A DNA stretch of 64,000 nucleotides from Neobacillus sp. PS2-9 (GTDB taxonomy: Bacteria > Bacillota > Bacilli > Bacillales > Cytobacillaceae). Below are positions 55,568 to 64,000 of the stretch, one piece after another (the stretch's first letter is position 1; each line of letters begins with the position of its first letter). The DNA is taken from positions 3,693,001 to 3,757,000 of the forward strand of contig NZ_CP133269.1 in the NCBI RefSeq assembly GCF_030915525.1, in the 5' to 3' direction. The notes below the pieces were generated by a model. That model had not been told where the DNA came from, searched no databases, and saw nothing but the letters and a program-made list of their open reading frames with translations. The translations under genes and the position numbers were made by a program.

Positions 55568-56203
55568 TTAGAATGTATGCCCAAGATCCTTTGCACGCGC
55601 AATAGCATTTTCTTTAATTTCTTGTGCTTTATCCGGCATCGCATTATGACCTTCGACGAAAAGACCTTCAAGCTCATTGATACCAAAGAAGCTCATCATG
55701 ACACTTATATAACGGTGACCCATTTCCATCTGTGCCGCTGGTCCTTCAGAATAGATCCCACCGCGCGCTTGGATGTGTAAAGCTTTTTTGCCTGGTAACA
55801 GTCCTACCGGCCCTTGTTCTGTATATTTAAACGTTTTACCTGCTACAGCAACAGAATCTAAATATGCTTTCATTACAGGTGGGAAGGAGAAGTTCCATAA
55901 TGGTGTGACAAATACATATTTATCAGCAGCGATAAATTGGTCACTTAATTCATTTAGACGGCTGACTTTTGCTTTCTCTTCAGATGATAGTTCGTCAAAT
56001 GCTTGTCCAGAACGGAGCTTTCCCCATCCACTGAAAACATCTGCATCGATATGAGGAATATTTTCACTGTATAAATCTACGTGAACTACTTCATCATTTG
56101 GATTTTTTTCTTTATAGCTATCTATAAATGCTTTACCAACTGCCATACTATATGATTGTGATTCATCATGTGGATGTGCAGTAATGTATAATACTTGTGC
56201 CAT
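55568..56203 (-). CDS. azoR: FMN-dependent NADH-azoreductase
   Basis: Flavodoxin-fold quinone/azo reductase, 211 aa. FMN phosphate loop [18 protein letters not shown], and [19 protein letters not shown], the family signature for FMN and dimer contact. Typical roles are quinone, thiol-stress and azo dye reduction. The start is ATG 56203 after AGGTGATT. Single-gene unit. Confidence 0.9.
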   Translation of the reverse strand: MAQVLYITAHPHDESQSYSMAVGKAFIDSYKEKNPNDEVVHVDLYSENIPHIDADVFSGWGKLRSGQAFDELSSEEKAKVSRLNELSDQFIAADKYVFVTPLWNFSFPPVMKAYLDSVAVAGKTFKYTEQGPVGLLPGKKALHIQARGGIYSEGPAAQMEMGHRYISVMMSFFGINELEGLFVEGHNAMPDKAQEIKENAIARAKDLGHTF

Positions 56204-56354
56204 TCTAATCACCTTTCTTGTTGTGTAGGATCTAATATAGTTTGAATCAAAATCTTATAAAATAAACAATGATATTTATTTTAATTTAAGATATCTTCAA
56301 TTCAAGGTAATTATATAAGAGAAGAGTCTTCCTTTCAAACAATCTGCTTGTACA

Positions 56355-56387
56355 AAATAAAAAAAGGATTTGTCATGTGACAAACCC
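56355..56387 (-). terminator. Terminator of the 48-aa gene
   Basis: TTTGTCA pairs with TGACAAA on the minus strand with flanking GG/CC, followed by TTTTTTTATTTT. Confidence 0.75.
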
Positions 56388-56399
56388 TAGCAAAGAACA

Positions 56400-56546
56400 T
56401 TATTCATTTGTATCAAGTGAATAAGGATTTCGACCGATGTTTATTCTCATTTCATCAGTCATCTGGAATGGTTCAGTTACTACTGCCTCGTTTGTTGCTG
56501 GGCCAAGTTGAAAACTTCCATCATAATGTACAGGCTTTTGTTCCAT
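56400..56546 (-). CDS. Small hypothetical protein (48 aa)
   Basis: Short gene starting MEQKPVHYDGSFQLGPATNE, then VVTEPFQMTDEMRINIGRNP and an acidic end. There is no membrane segment. GGAGGTGAAAAGGAAA precedes the ATG and a terminator directly follows, so it is a complete small transcription unit. Family not recognised. Confidence 0.7.
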   Translation of the reverse strand: MEQKPVHYDGSFQLGPATNEAVVTEPFQMTDEMRINIGRNPYSLDTNE

Positions 56547-56752
56547 TTTCCTTTTCACCTCCACAGACTCTTACAGTTATCATATGTATATTTGTGCCCA
56601 TTTACCGCTTGTTTCACTAACTAATAGTACCTATATTAATTAGTTAAAATTAACAGCAATACAGGTCTTTGTAACCATTATTATACTCCGTTTGTCACAA
56701 AAAAAGACATAATTTTTTAAAAAATAATAATTTTATCTCATTAAGTATATAT

Positions 56753-56782
56753 AAAAAAGAGACTGACAAAAAGTCAGCCTCT
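56753..56782 (-). terminator. ptsHI terminator
   Basis: GAGGCTGAC pairs with GTCAGTCTC (one G-U) on the minus strand over TTTTT, followed by TTTTTT. Confidence 0.85.
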
Positions 56783-56797
56783 TCAAAGATTCTTTAA

Positions 56798-58510
56798 TTA
56801 CTTTATAGCAGCATTTACTGCTGCAATTACTTGGTCAGTTGTTTGCATGTTGAGAACTTCTTGAACTAGCTTCTCCATGTCAGACTTTTTTAAGTTCCGA
56901 ATTAAGGAACGAGCCTTTAGTATGGATGTTGCACTCATAGAGAATTCATCAAGTCCTAATCCTAAAAGAACAGGAATAGCTGTTTCGTCCCCAGCCATTT
57001 CTCCGCACATACCTGCCCATTTACCTTCCGCATGCGCAGCATCGATTACCATTTTTACCAATCTTAAAATAGATGGGCTGTATGGCTGATAGAGATACGA
57101 CACACGTTGGTTCATACGGTCTGCGGCCATTGTGTATTGAATCAAATCATTGGTTCCAATACTGAAAAAGTCTACTTCTTTAGCAAATTGATCAGCTAAA
57201 ACAGCAGTAGAAGGGATTTCTACCATAATACCCAATTCAATATGTTCCGCAACTTTCTGATTTTCTGAAATAAGCTTTTGCTTTTCCTCTTCAAGAATCG
57301 CTTTAGCCTCTCTAAATTCATCCAAGGTTGCAATCATAGGGAACATAATTTTTAAGTTACCATAGCTGCTAGCGCGTAATAATGCACGAAGCTGAGTACG
57401 GAAAATATCCTGCTCTTCAAGACATAATCGGATTGCACGGAAACCTAAGAATGGGTTTAATTCCTTAGGCAGCTCAAGATATGGAAGTTCTTTATCTCCC
57501 CCGATATCAAGCGTCCTTACTACAACAGGTTTTCCACTCATACCTTCTAATACTGCCTTATAAGCTTCGAATTGCTCTTCTTCTGTAGGAAGTTGGTCTC
57601 TACCCATGTAAAGGAATTCTGTTCTATAAAGGCCTACCCCTTCACCACCATTTTCTCTAACTCCCTTTAAATCTTTAGGAGTTCCGATGTTGGCAGCCAA
57701 TTCCACATGATGGTCATCAGCAGACACAGTAGGTTCATTTACTAACTTCGCCCATTCTGCCTTTTGTACCTCATATTCTTCATGTGACTTACGGTATTGT
57801 TCAACAAGTTCTGGTGTTGGGTTAATGTGAACTTCACCCTTTAAGCCGTCTACAACAACTAAGTCACCATTGTTAATTTCCTCTGTTGCAATCTTTGTAC
57901 CGACAACTGCAGGAATTTCCATCGAACGAGCCATAATAGCTGAATGAGAGGTACGTCCGCCAATATTAGTTGTAAAACCTTTCACAAACTGTCTGTTTAA
58001 TTGTGCTGTATCTGAAGGAGTTAAGTCCTCAGCAACAATGATTACTTCCTCAGCAATCATGCTAGGATTGACAATATGAACACCTAATAAATGTGAAAGA
58101 ACACGTTTCGTTACATCTCTAATATCTGCTGCACGTTCTTTCATATATTCATTATCCATTTGTTCAAACATCATAATGAACATGTCTGCTATTTCCTTTA
58201 GAGCAGTCTCAGCATTCACATTTTCAGACTTTATTTTATCTTCAATAGGTGCATTTAACTCTGGATCACTTAATACAAGAAGATGTGCTTCGAAGATGGC
58301 TGCTTTATCTGCACCAAGGTCAATCTTGGCACGATCGCGAATAGCTTCTAATTCACTTTTTGATTGCGCCATAGCTTGACGGAAACGATCTATTTCAGCA
58401 GCAGAATCTTCTACTGTTACTTTTTCGAAAGATAAATCTGGCTCAACCAAACGGTATGCCTTCGCAATGGCAATACCGTTTGATGCAGCAATTCCATTTA
58501 AGAACGTCAT
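56798..58510 (-). CDS. ptsI: Phosphoenolpyruvate-protein phosphotransferase (PTS enzyme I)
   Basis: Transfers phosphate from PEP to HPr, the entry of all PTS sugar uptake. 570 aa. Phospho-His in [13 protein letters not shown] (about residue 190) and PEP-binding signature [23 protein letters not shown] stretch ([14 protein letters not shown]). C-terminal MCGEMAGDE. Its ATG overlaps the ptsH stop by one base (TAATG). Confidence 0.97.
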   Translation of the reverse strand: MTFLNGIAASNGIAIAKAYRLVEPDLSFEKVTVEDSAAEIDRFRQAMAQSKSELEAIRDRAKIDLGADKAAIFEAHLLVLSDPELNAPIEDKIKSENVNAETALKEIADMFIMMFEQMDNEYMKERAADIRDVTKRVLSHLLGVHIVNPSMIAEEVIIVAEDLTPSDTAQLNRQFVKGFTTNIGGRTSHSAIMARSMEIPAVVGTKIATEEINNGDLVVVDGLKGEVHINPTPELVEQYRKSHEEYEVQKAEWAKLVNEPTVSADDHHVELAANIGTPKDLKGVRENGGEGVGLYRTEFLYMGRDQLPTEEEQFEAYKAVLEGMSGKPVVVRTLDIGGDKELPYLELPKELNPFLGFRAIRLCLEEQDIFRTQLRALLRASSYGNLKIMFPMIATLDEFREAKAILEEEKQKLISENQKVAEHIELGIMVEIPSTAVLADQFAKEVDFFSIGTNDLIQYTMAADRMNQRVSYLYQPYSPSILRLVKMVIDAAHAEGKWAGMCGEMAGDETAIPVLLGLGLDEFSMSATSILKARSLIRNLKKSDMEKLVQEVLNMQTTDQVIAAVNAAIK

Positions 58511-58776
58511 TATTCTGCCAAACCTTCTTTTTTCAATGTTTCTTCTAAGCTGTTTAATGCCTCATTTGCATCGTTTCCTTCAGCAGCGATCACAATGTCC
58601 GCTCCTTGACCCACACCTAGAGACATAACACCCATAATAGATTTTAAGTTAACTTTTTTGCCTTTATATTCTAATGTAATTTCAGAATCGAATCTGCTAG
58701 CTGTTTGAACTAATAAAGTTGCTGGTCTTGCGTGAATTCCTGTTTCTGCGATTACTTTAAATTGCTTTTCTGCCAT
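58510..58776 (-). CDS. ptsH: HPr phosphocarrier protein
   Basis: 88-residue PTS carrier. His15 in [10 protein letters not shown] accepts phosphate from enzyme I, and Ser46 in [10 protein letters not shown] is the regulatory HPrK site that makes HPr the CcpA corepressor. AAAGGAG precedes the ATG. Unlike B. subtilis, no ptsG lies directly upstream; a promoter of its own is visible. Confidence 0.97.
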   Translation of the reverse strand: MAEKQFKVIAETGIHARPATLLVQTASRFDSEITLEYKGKKVNLKSIMGVMSLGVGQGADIVIAAEGNDANEALNSLEETLKKEGLAE

Positions 58777-58825
58777 GATTAATCAAACTCCTTTAATAAG
58801 TAAATGTATTTATTCTGACTTAATA

Positions 58826-58854
58826 AAAATAAACATTTCTTCTTATTTAGTCAA
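58826..58854 (-). promoter_or_regulatory. Sigma-A promoter of ptsHI
   Basis: -35 TTGACT and -10 TATTTT with 17-bp spacing on the minus strand, about 55 bases before the ptsH start. Confidence 0.65.
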
Positions 58855-59083
58855 CTAAATCAATAAAGACTAAAGAATTAAAATCAACCCTTTTCAGCTT
58901 AATTTTTCCAAAAAACTAGCCATTCATGTATTGATTTTAACCTCGTCATGATGTTTATTTGTATACAAGTGCTAGAATATCATTTTAATTCCTAGTAAAC
59001 AACTGAAAAACTCAAAAAACATTATTGTTCACAAAACTGTCAATAACTCTCAAAAACCACCAAAACACTTTAATGATAACAAC

Positions 59084-59112
59084 ACAAAAAGTTGTCTTTT
59101 AGGACAACTTTT
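59084..59112 (-). terminator. glpK terminator
   Basis: AAAAGTTGTC pairs with GACAACTTTT on the minus strand and runs into TTTTTG. Confidence 0.85.
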
Positions 59113-59123
59113 AAGGATTCCAT

Positions 59124-60614
<1,491 letters not shown>

Positions 60615-60644
60615 TCAAACCCCTCCTCATGCTCTCCCGAAGAT

Positions 60645-61847
60645 TTAGTGCTTTCCCTTTTTATGAATTTCTATTAATTGCTGCTTTAACTGATGAATTT
60701 CTGCCTTTATATACGACTGTTCTCGAGTAGAGGACTGTACATGACCATAACGTACTTTTTCATATAGGTCTATTATTTCATCTCCTCCCACTAATCCAAT
60801 TCTATTCCACCATTCTTCAAGCGATTCAGACGAAATACGACCTAATTTTAATTTATGGGCGTATTTCTCTAGATTATATATTTCCCTTCTTATATACTCC
60901 TCCGGTGGTTTACCTCTTTTCCGTAATCCCACCATCGAGTTTGTGCTAAAGAATGCATCGAAAACCTCTATCCTTGGCGTAGAGTTACTTTCTATTGCCT
61001 GTTGCTTTAGTCTTTTCTTATAGATTAAGTAGCCAATAATCCCTACAACTACCACAATAAGAATTAGGAGTAAGTAATCCATCGAGAAGGACCGTTCTTG
61101 ATATTTACCCGCTTCATTCTCCATATCACTTTCGAAGGGTTTTGGCACATATTCCTCCTGCCCAAAAAGACCCATAATGAATTCAAGGCCACTTAAGAGT
61201 GGATTAGCAATTAGATTACTAAAAAGCATGACAATCACATGTAAGATGCTGAAAAATGCGAGTTGAACATATTTCAGTAAAAATGTTAGTCCTATTCCAA
61301 TAATAAAGAATCCAGCTAGGATTTTCATAAAATAAAAAGCAAATTTAGTTTTGTCTGTTTGAATCGAAAACCATTTGCCATAAAAACTGCCCAATAGGGC
61401 TAGTATTATTTGAGATATTAGTAGATAAATCAATGCGTCTTGAAAAGGATAGTGACTCAGCGCGGAATAGATGATTGCAATCAAACCTACCATAAAAGAT
61501 AACAGTAATATTACCGCCTCAGATTGTAGCGACCCATCATCATACAATGATATTCCCCGCCAAAATATAAATAAGCCAATAATTAATCCAAAAAATAGAG
61601 AATGCTCATCTTGGTAATAAATATATAACAGCAATGGAAAAATCGTTACAATATAAACCCATTTTCCCTTTTCACGTATTTTTACAAGAAGACTTGCTAA
61701 AAAAATCATTCCCCCCATACAAGTAAGCAACAAAAATAAAATAGGCGGGAATTCTTTTTTATTTATATAAAATAAAGAAAGGAAAAGAATCCCTACATTA
61801 CATTCCAAGACAAATCGATAGGTTATGGAAGCGACACGTTTCATCAT
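60645..61847 (-). CDS. Membrane protein with DUF4129-like C-terminus
   Basis: 400 aa with about eight N-terminal membrane spans, a further span near 250-270 and a cytosolic C-terminal domain (about 285-400) with PPEEYIRREIYNLEKYAHKL and ESLEEWWNRIGL. DUF4129 domains of this kind occur at the end of MoxR-DUF58 operons, often beside a transglutaminase; no transglutaminase domain is present here. The start overlaps the DUF58 stop (ATGATGA). Confidence 0.75.
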   Translation of the reverse strand: MMKRVASITYRFVLECNVGILFLSLFYINKKEFPPILFLLLTCMGGMIFLASLLVKIREKGKWVYIVTIFPLLLYIYYQDEHSLFFGLIIGLFIFWRGISLYDDGSLQSEAVILLLSFMVGLIAIIYSALSHYPFQDALIYLLISQIILALLGSFYGKWFSIQTDKTKFAFYFMKILAGFFIIGIGLTFLLKYVQLAFFSILHVIVMLFSNLIANPLLSGLEFIMGLFGQEEYVPKPFESDMENEAGKYQERSFSMDYLLLILIVVVVGIIGYLIYKKRLKQQAIESNSTPRIEVFDAFFSTNSMVGLRKRGKPPEEYIRREIYNLEKYAHKLKLGRISSESLEEWWNRIGLVGGDEIIDLYEKVRYGHVQSSTREQSYIKAEIHQLKQQLIEIHKKGKH

Positions 61848-63040
61848 AGGCGTACCCTTCTATCATTTTGAATGTCTAATTCACTTAGAACACCATGCTC
61901 CTGTTCAATAGTAAGCTCAAGCATCTTAGCCCCTCTTTGTCCAACTTTTAAGAGCATCCGATTAGTTTCTTCTGTCCTGATACCTGTGTGGATAAAAAAG
62001 GGTTGTGACGTAAGATGTCTATTATAAAAGGAAAGCATATATTCATATGGAATACTTGTATTTTGAGTGCTAATGGAGGCCAGGGTTTCCAATGCCTTTT
62101 GGAGGTGTTCTTTTCCTTCTCCTTTTGGAAGAAATAGAAAAGGCGTATTTCCTGCTGTCCGTACATTAATACATAAGGAATAAGGAATCTGTTTGTTACA
62201 TGCATAATAAGCAATCTCAGTCATTCCACTAATCAATCTCTCGATTTGGCCAGTAATGGAATGGCCATTCGATACGTTTAGCGCAATAGTCCAACCCTTT
62301 TCGGAAATTTTTTCAAATACTTTTGTTTGCAGCGTTTGTTTTTTTGCACTAGCTTTCCAATGGATTCGATTAAAGCCATCTGAAGATACATAATCCCTTG
62401 TTCCTAATGGACCAAGGCGATCTTCATAAACTGAATAAGGAACCGCGTTTACCCCTTGTAGCACAGACAATTTCTCTAATAGCCCTTTTACTGGAATAGG
62501 TTGGGGATAGACCACAGCTTGTTGCTTTAAAAACGATTTCGATTCCAAAATGATTTCACCGAATCCTAAAAGACTTGGCACATGAAATTCAAGCTTACGA
62601 ATTCTGGCAATTCCCCTTCTACTAGCTTCGAAAGGAATGACTACCTGTTTTGTTTGTTTGCTAAAAATAGAAAACGGGATTGAAATATCATATATGGAAG
62701 AATTTGATTCCACTTTTTCACCCTCTGGAACCACAAAATGATCAAAGTAGACTCTTAGGTCACCCTTTAAGATGGGGAATCCCTCATTCCTAAAAATGAA
62801 TGACCATTGTCCATTATCCTCGACAAAAAAGTGGTTTTTTTCATAAATATTATCTAAATAAAGCTTTTCACCTGCTTTTTTTAAATAATAATTATTAGCG
62901 ACCACAATGACTAGAAAAAATATAGCTAAGAAAAGGACTAATTTTGACTCCATATATAAGCTGACAAAGATAAGTAATATGGCAAAAGTACTAATACCCG
63001 GAATCTTTCGGTCTTCTACCGAATCTTTACTCCAAGTCAT
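61844..63040 (-). CDS. DUF58 protein with two N-terminal membrane spans
   Basis: 398 aa; two hydrophobic N-terminal segments (about 13-50), a beta-rich region and a DUF58 domain with GTRDYVSSDGFNRIHWKASA, the family signature. DUF58 proteins are usual partners of MoxR AAA ATPases and have a von Willebrand A-like fold. Overlaps both neighbours (ATGA upstream and downstream), indicating translational coupling. Confidence 0.85.
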   Translation of the reverse strand: MTWSKDSVEDRKIPGISTFAILLIFVSLYMESKLVLFLAIFFLVIVVANNYYLKKAGEKLYLDNIYEKNHFFVEDNGQWSFIFRNEGFPILKGDLRVYFDHFVVPEGEKVESNSSIYDISIPFSIFSKQTKQVVIPFEASRRGIARIRKLEFHVPSLLGFGEIILESKSFLKQQAVVYPQPIPVKGLLEKLSVLQGVNAVPYSVYEDRLGPLGTRDYVSSDGFNRIHWKASAKKQTLQTKVFEKISEKGWTIALNVSNGHSITGQIERLISGMTEIAYYACNKQIPYSLCINVRTAGNTPFLFLPKGEGKEHLQKALETLASISTQNTSIPYEYMLSFYNRHLTSQPFFIHTGIRTEETNRMLLKVGQRGAKMLELTIEQEHGVLSELDIQNDRRVRL

Positions 63041-63987
63041 TCATTTGCCCCCACTTCTACTGGTACAGGTACTGAGCGTATGATTTCTTCAATAATAGAT
63101 TCAGGAGTTTTAGTTAAGGAGCTCTCAATTGATAAAAAGATTCTATGTCCTAGAACAAACGGAGCTACTGTTTTTACATCATCTGGGGTAACATATGTAC
63201 GGCCATTCAAAAATGCTTTTCCTTGCGATGCTTTCATTAAGGCCAACGTTCCTCTTGGGCTCACACCTAATTCAATACTGTTATGCTCCCGCGTTCTCCT
63301 TACTACAGTCAGCAGGTAATCCTCCATCTCATCTGAAATGTAAATGTTGTTGATGGCGCCCTTTAATTGTTCTATTTCTTGGGTAGTAAAGACTTGGCTA
63401 ATCGTGCTCATTTTTTTATCCCCGCGATGAATTTGCATGATTCTCTTTTCATCCTCATACATCGGATAATCCACATTAATTTTAATAAAAAATCGATCCA
63501 TCTGAGCAACAGGCAATGAAAAGGTCCCTTGCTGTGATTCAACAGGATTCTGTGTGGCAATTACCATGAAGGGTTCCATTAATCTAACCGTTTCTCCATC
63601 AATTGTTACCTGCCTTTCTTCCATTACTTCTAATAAACTGGACTGTGTTCTTGGTGTGGCCCTGTTAATTTCATCAGCTAAAACGATGTTGGCCATTATT
63701 GGTCCTGGACGTAATTCAAATTCCTGCAGCTTTGGATTAAAAAACTGGATCCCCGTAACATCACTTGGAAGGACATCTGGGGTAAATTGAATGCGCGAAA
63801 ATTCCCCTCCAATTGCAGTTGCAAAGCTTTTTGCGAGCATGGTTTTCCCTGTTCCTGGAACACTTTCAAGTAATATATGTCCATTAAATAATAAAGAAAT
63901 TGCCATTAATTCTACTTCTGTATCCTTTCCGACAATCACTTTACTAATTTCCCTTTTTAATTCCGTGATTTTTTCTGTAAGAACCAC
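63037..63987 (-). CDS. MoxR-family AAA+ ATPase
   Basis: 316 aa chaperone-like ATPase. Walker A LESVPGTGKTMLAKSF, Walker B IVLADEINRATPRTQ, sensor 1 ATQNPVE, and the C-terminal lid with SPRGTLALMKASQ. MoxR proteins are thought to help metal insertion or complex assembly, with DUF58 partners. The start is GTG 63987, eight bases from AGGGG at the window edge; any upstream gene is outside the window. Confidence 0.92.
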   Translation of the reverse strand: MVLTEKITELKREISKVIVGKDTEVELMAISLLFNGHILLESVPGTGKTMLAKSFATAIGGEFSRIQFTPDVLPSDVTGIQFFNPKLQEFELRPGPIMANIVLADEINRATPRTQSSLLEVMEERQVTIDGETVRLMEPFMVIATQNPVESQQGTFSLPVAQMDRFFIKINVDYPMYEDEKRIMQIHRGDKKMSTISQVFTTQEIEQLKGAINNIYISDEMEDYLLTVVRRTREHNSIELGVSPRGTLALMKASQGKAFLNGRTYVTPDDVKTVAPFVLGHRIFLSIESSLTKTPESIIEEIIRSVPVPVEVGANE

Positions 63988-64000
63988 TCTCTCATCCCCT

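Larger units (their letters stand above)
58777..59123. other. Region upstream of ptsH
   Basis: 347 bp without genes, AT-rich. It contains the ptsH promoter (58826-58854) and the glpK terminator (59084-59112). I saw no ptsG and no GlcT antiterminator target. Confidence 0.55.

Overview
The window is core chromosome of a low-GC, endospore-forming Bacillaceae (a Bacillus relative in the Neobacillus/Mesobacillus/Cytobacillus sense; the genus cannot be fixed from the sequence alone). The gene order follows the Bacillus subtilis 168 region from ptsHI to ctaE, read backwards. Recognised in order are ctaE-D-C-B, ctaA, ftsW, ylaN, ylaL, phoH, ylaJ, ylaI, ylaH, typA, ylaF, suhB, ykzI, yktB, yktA, speA, the SR1 small RNA, pdhDCBA, ykyA, defB, ykrA, rpoY, rnjA, ktrC, ykuV, ykuU, dapL, dapH, ccpC, darB, ykuJ, ykuI, ykuE, ykyB, patA, ykwC and ptsI-ptsH, followed by glpK and a MoxR/DUF58/DUF4129 operon. 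Strong Shine-Dalgarno sites, many TTG and GTG starts, and spore- and Firmicutes-specific genes agree with this.

Layout. 1-5.5 kb: caa3 cytochrome oxidase and heme A synthesis, with a divergent ctaA/ctaB control region carrying a ResD-like box. 5.6-15.6 kb: cell division (ftsW), iron/Fur-linked ylaN, PhoH ATPase, spore lipoprotein, ribosome-associated GTPase TypA and inositol monophosphatase. 15.7-18.7 kb: yktB and yktA enclose an accessory patch, a 52-bp tandem repeat array into which a 1401-bp IS256-family element has jumped; its transposase is frameshifted. 18.7-22 kb: nitronate monooxygenase-like enzyme, arginine decarboxylase and an SR1-like dual-function RNA. 22-28.3 kb: small conserved genes and the pyruvate dehydrogenase operon. 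28.7-36 kb: lipoproteins, deformylase, HAD phosphatase, RNase J1 with RNA polymerase epsilon, and a K+ channel gating subunit. 36.5-45.4 kb: thiol/peroxide proteins, the acetyl branch of lysine/diaminopimelate synthesis, CcpC, a drug exporter, the c-di-AMP protein DarB and a degenerate EAL protein. 45.6-56.5 kb: a papain-like lipoprotein, Tat-exported phosphoesterase, GGDEF-EAL protein, aminotransferase PatA, dehydrogenases, azoreductase and small genes. 56.8-64 kb: general PTS proteins, glycerol kinase and the MoxR operon.

Themes. Central carbon control recurs: HPr/EI, pdhABCD, CcpC, SR1 with a cre-like site, and a glycerol kinase with the HPr-target histidine motif. Nucleotide second messengers recur too: KtrC and DarB are c-di-AMP targets by family knowledge, while YkuI and the GGDEF-EAL protein belong to c-di-GMP signalling. 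Lysine/peptidoglycan precursor synthesis is represented by dapH, dapL and patA.

The least explained content is non-coding. Seven copies of a ~181-bp element with GGCT.. terminal inverted repeats are present, and four of them have perfect 8-bp target duplications, so they form a MITE family. A second palindromic repeat (four copies and a fragment) shows compensatory changes in its stem. The 52-bp tandem array, a 48-bp perfect palindrome inside the IS, and a cluster of short AATAAGCGGA repeats are further unexplained structures. Four short genes (23-58 codons) were found by reading intergenic DNA. I saw no CRISPR array, prophage, tRNA or rRNA.
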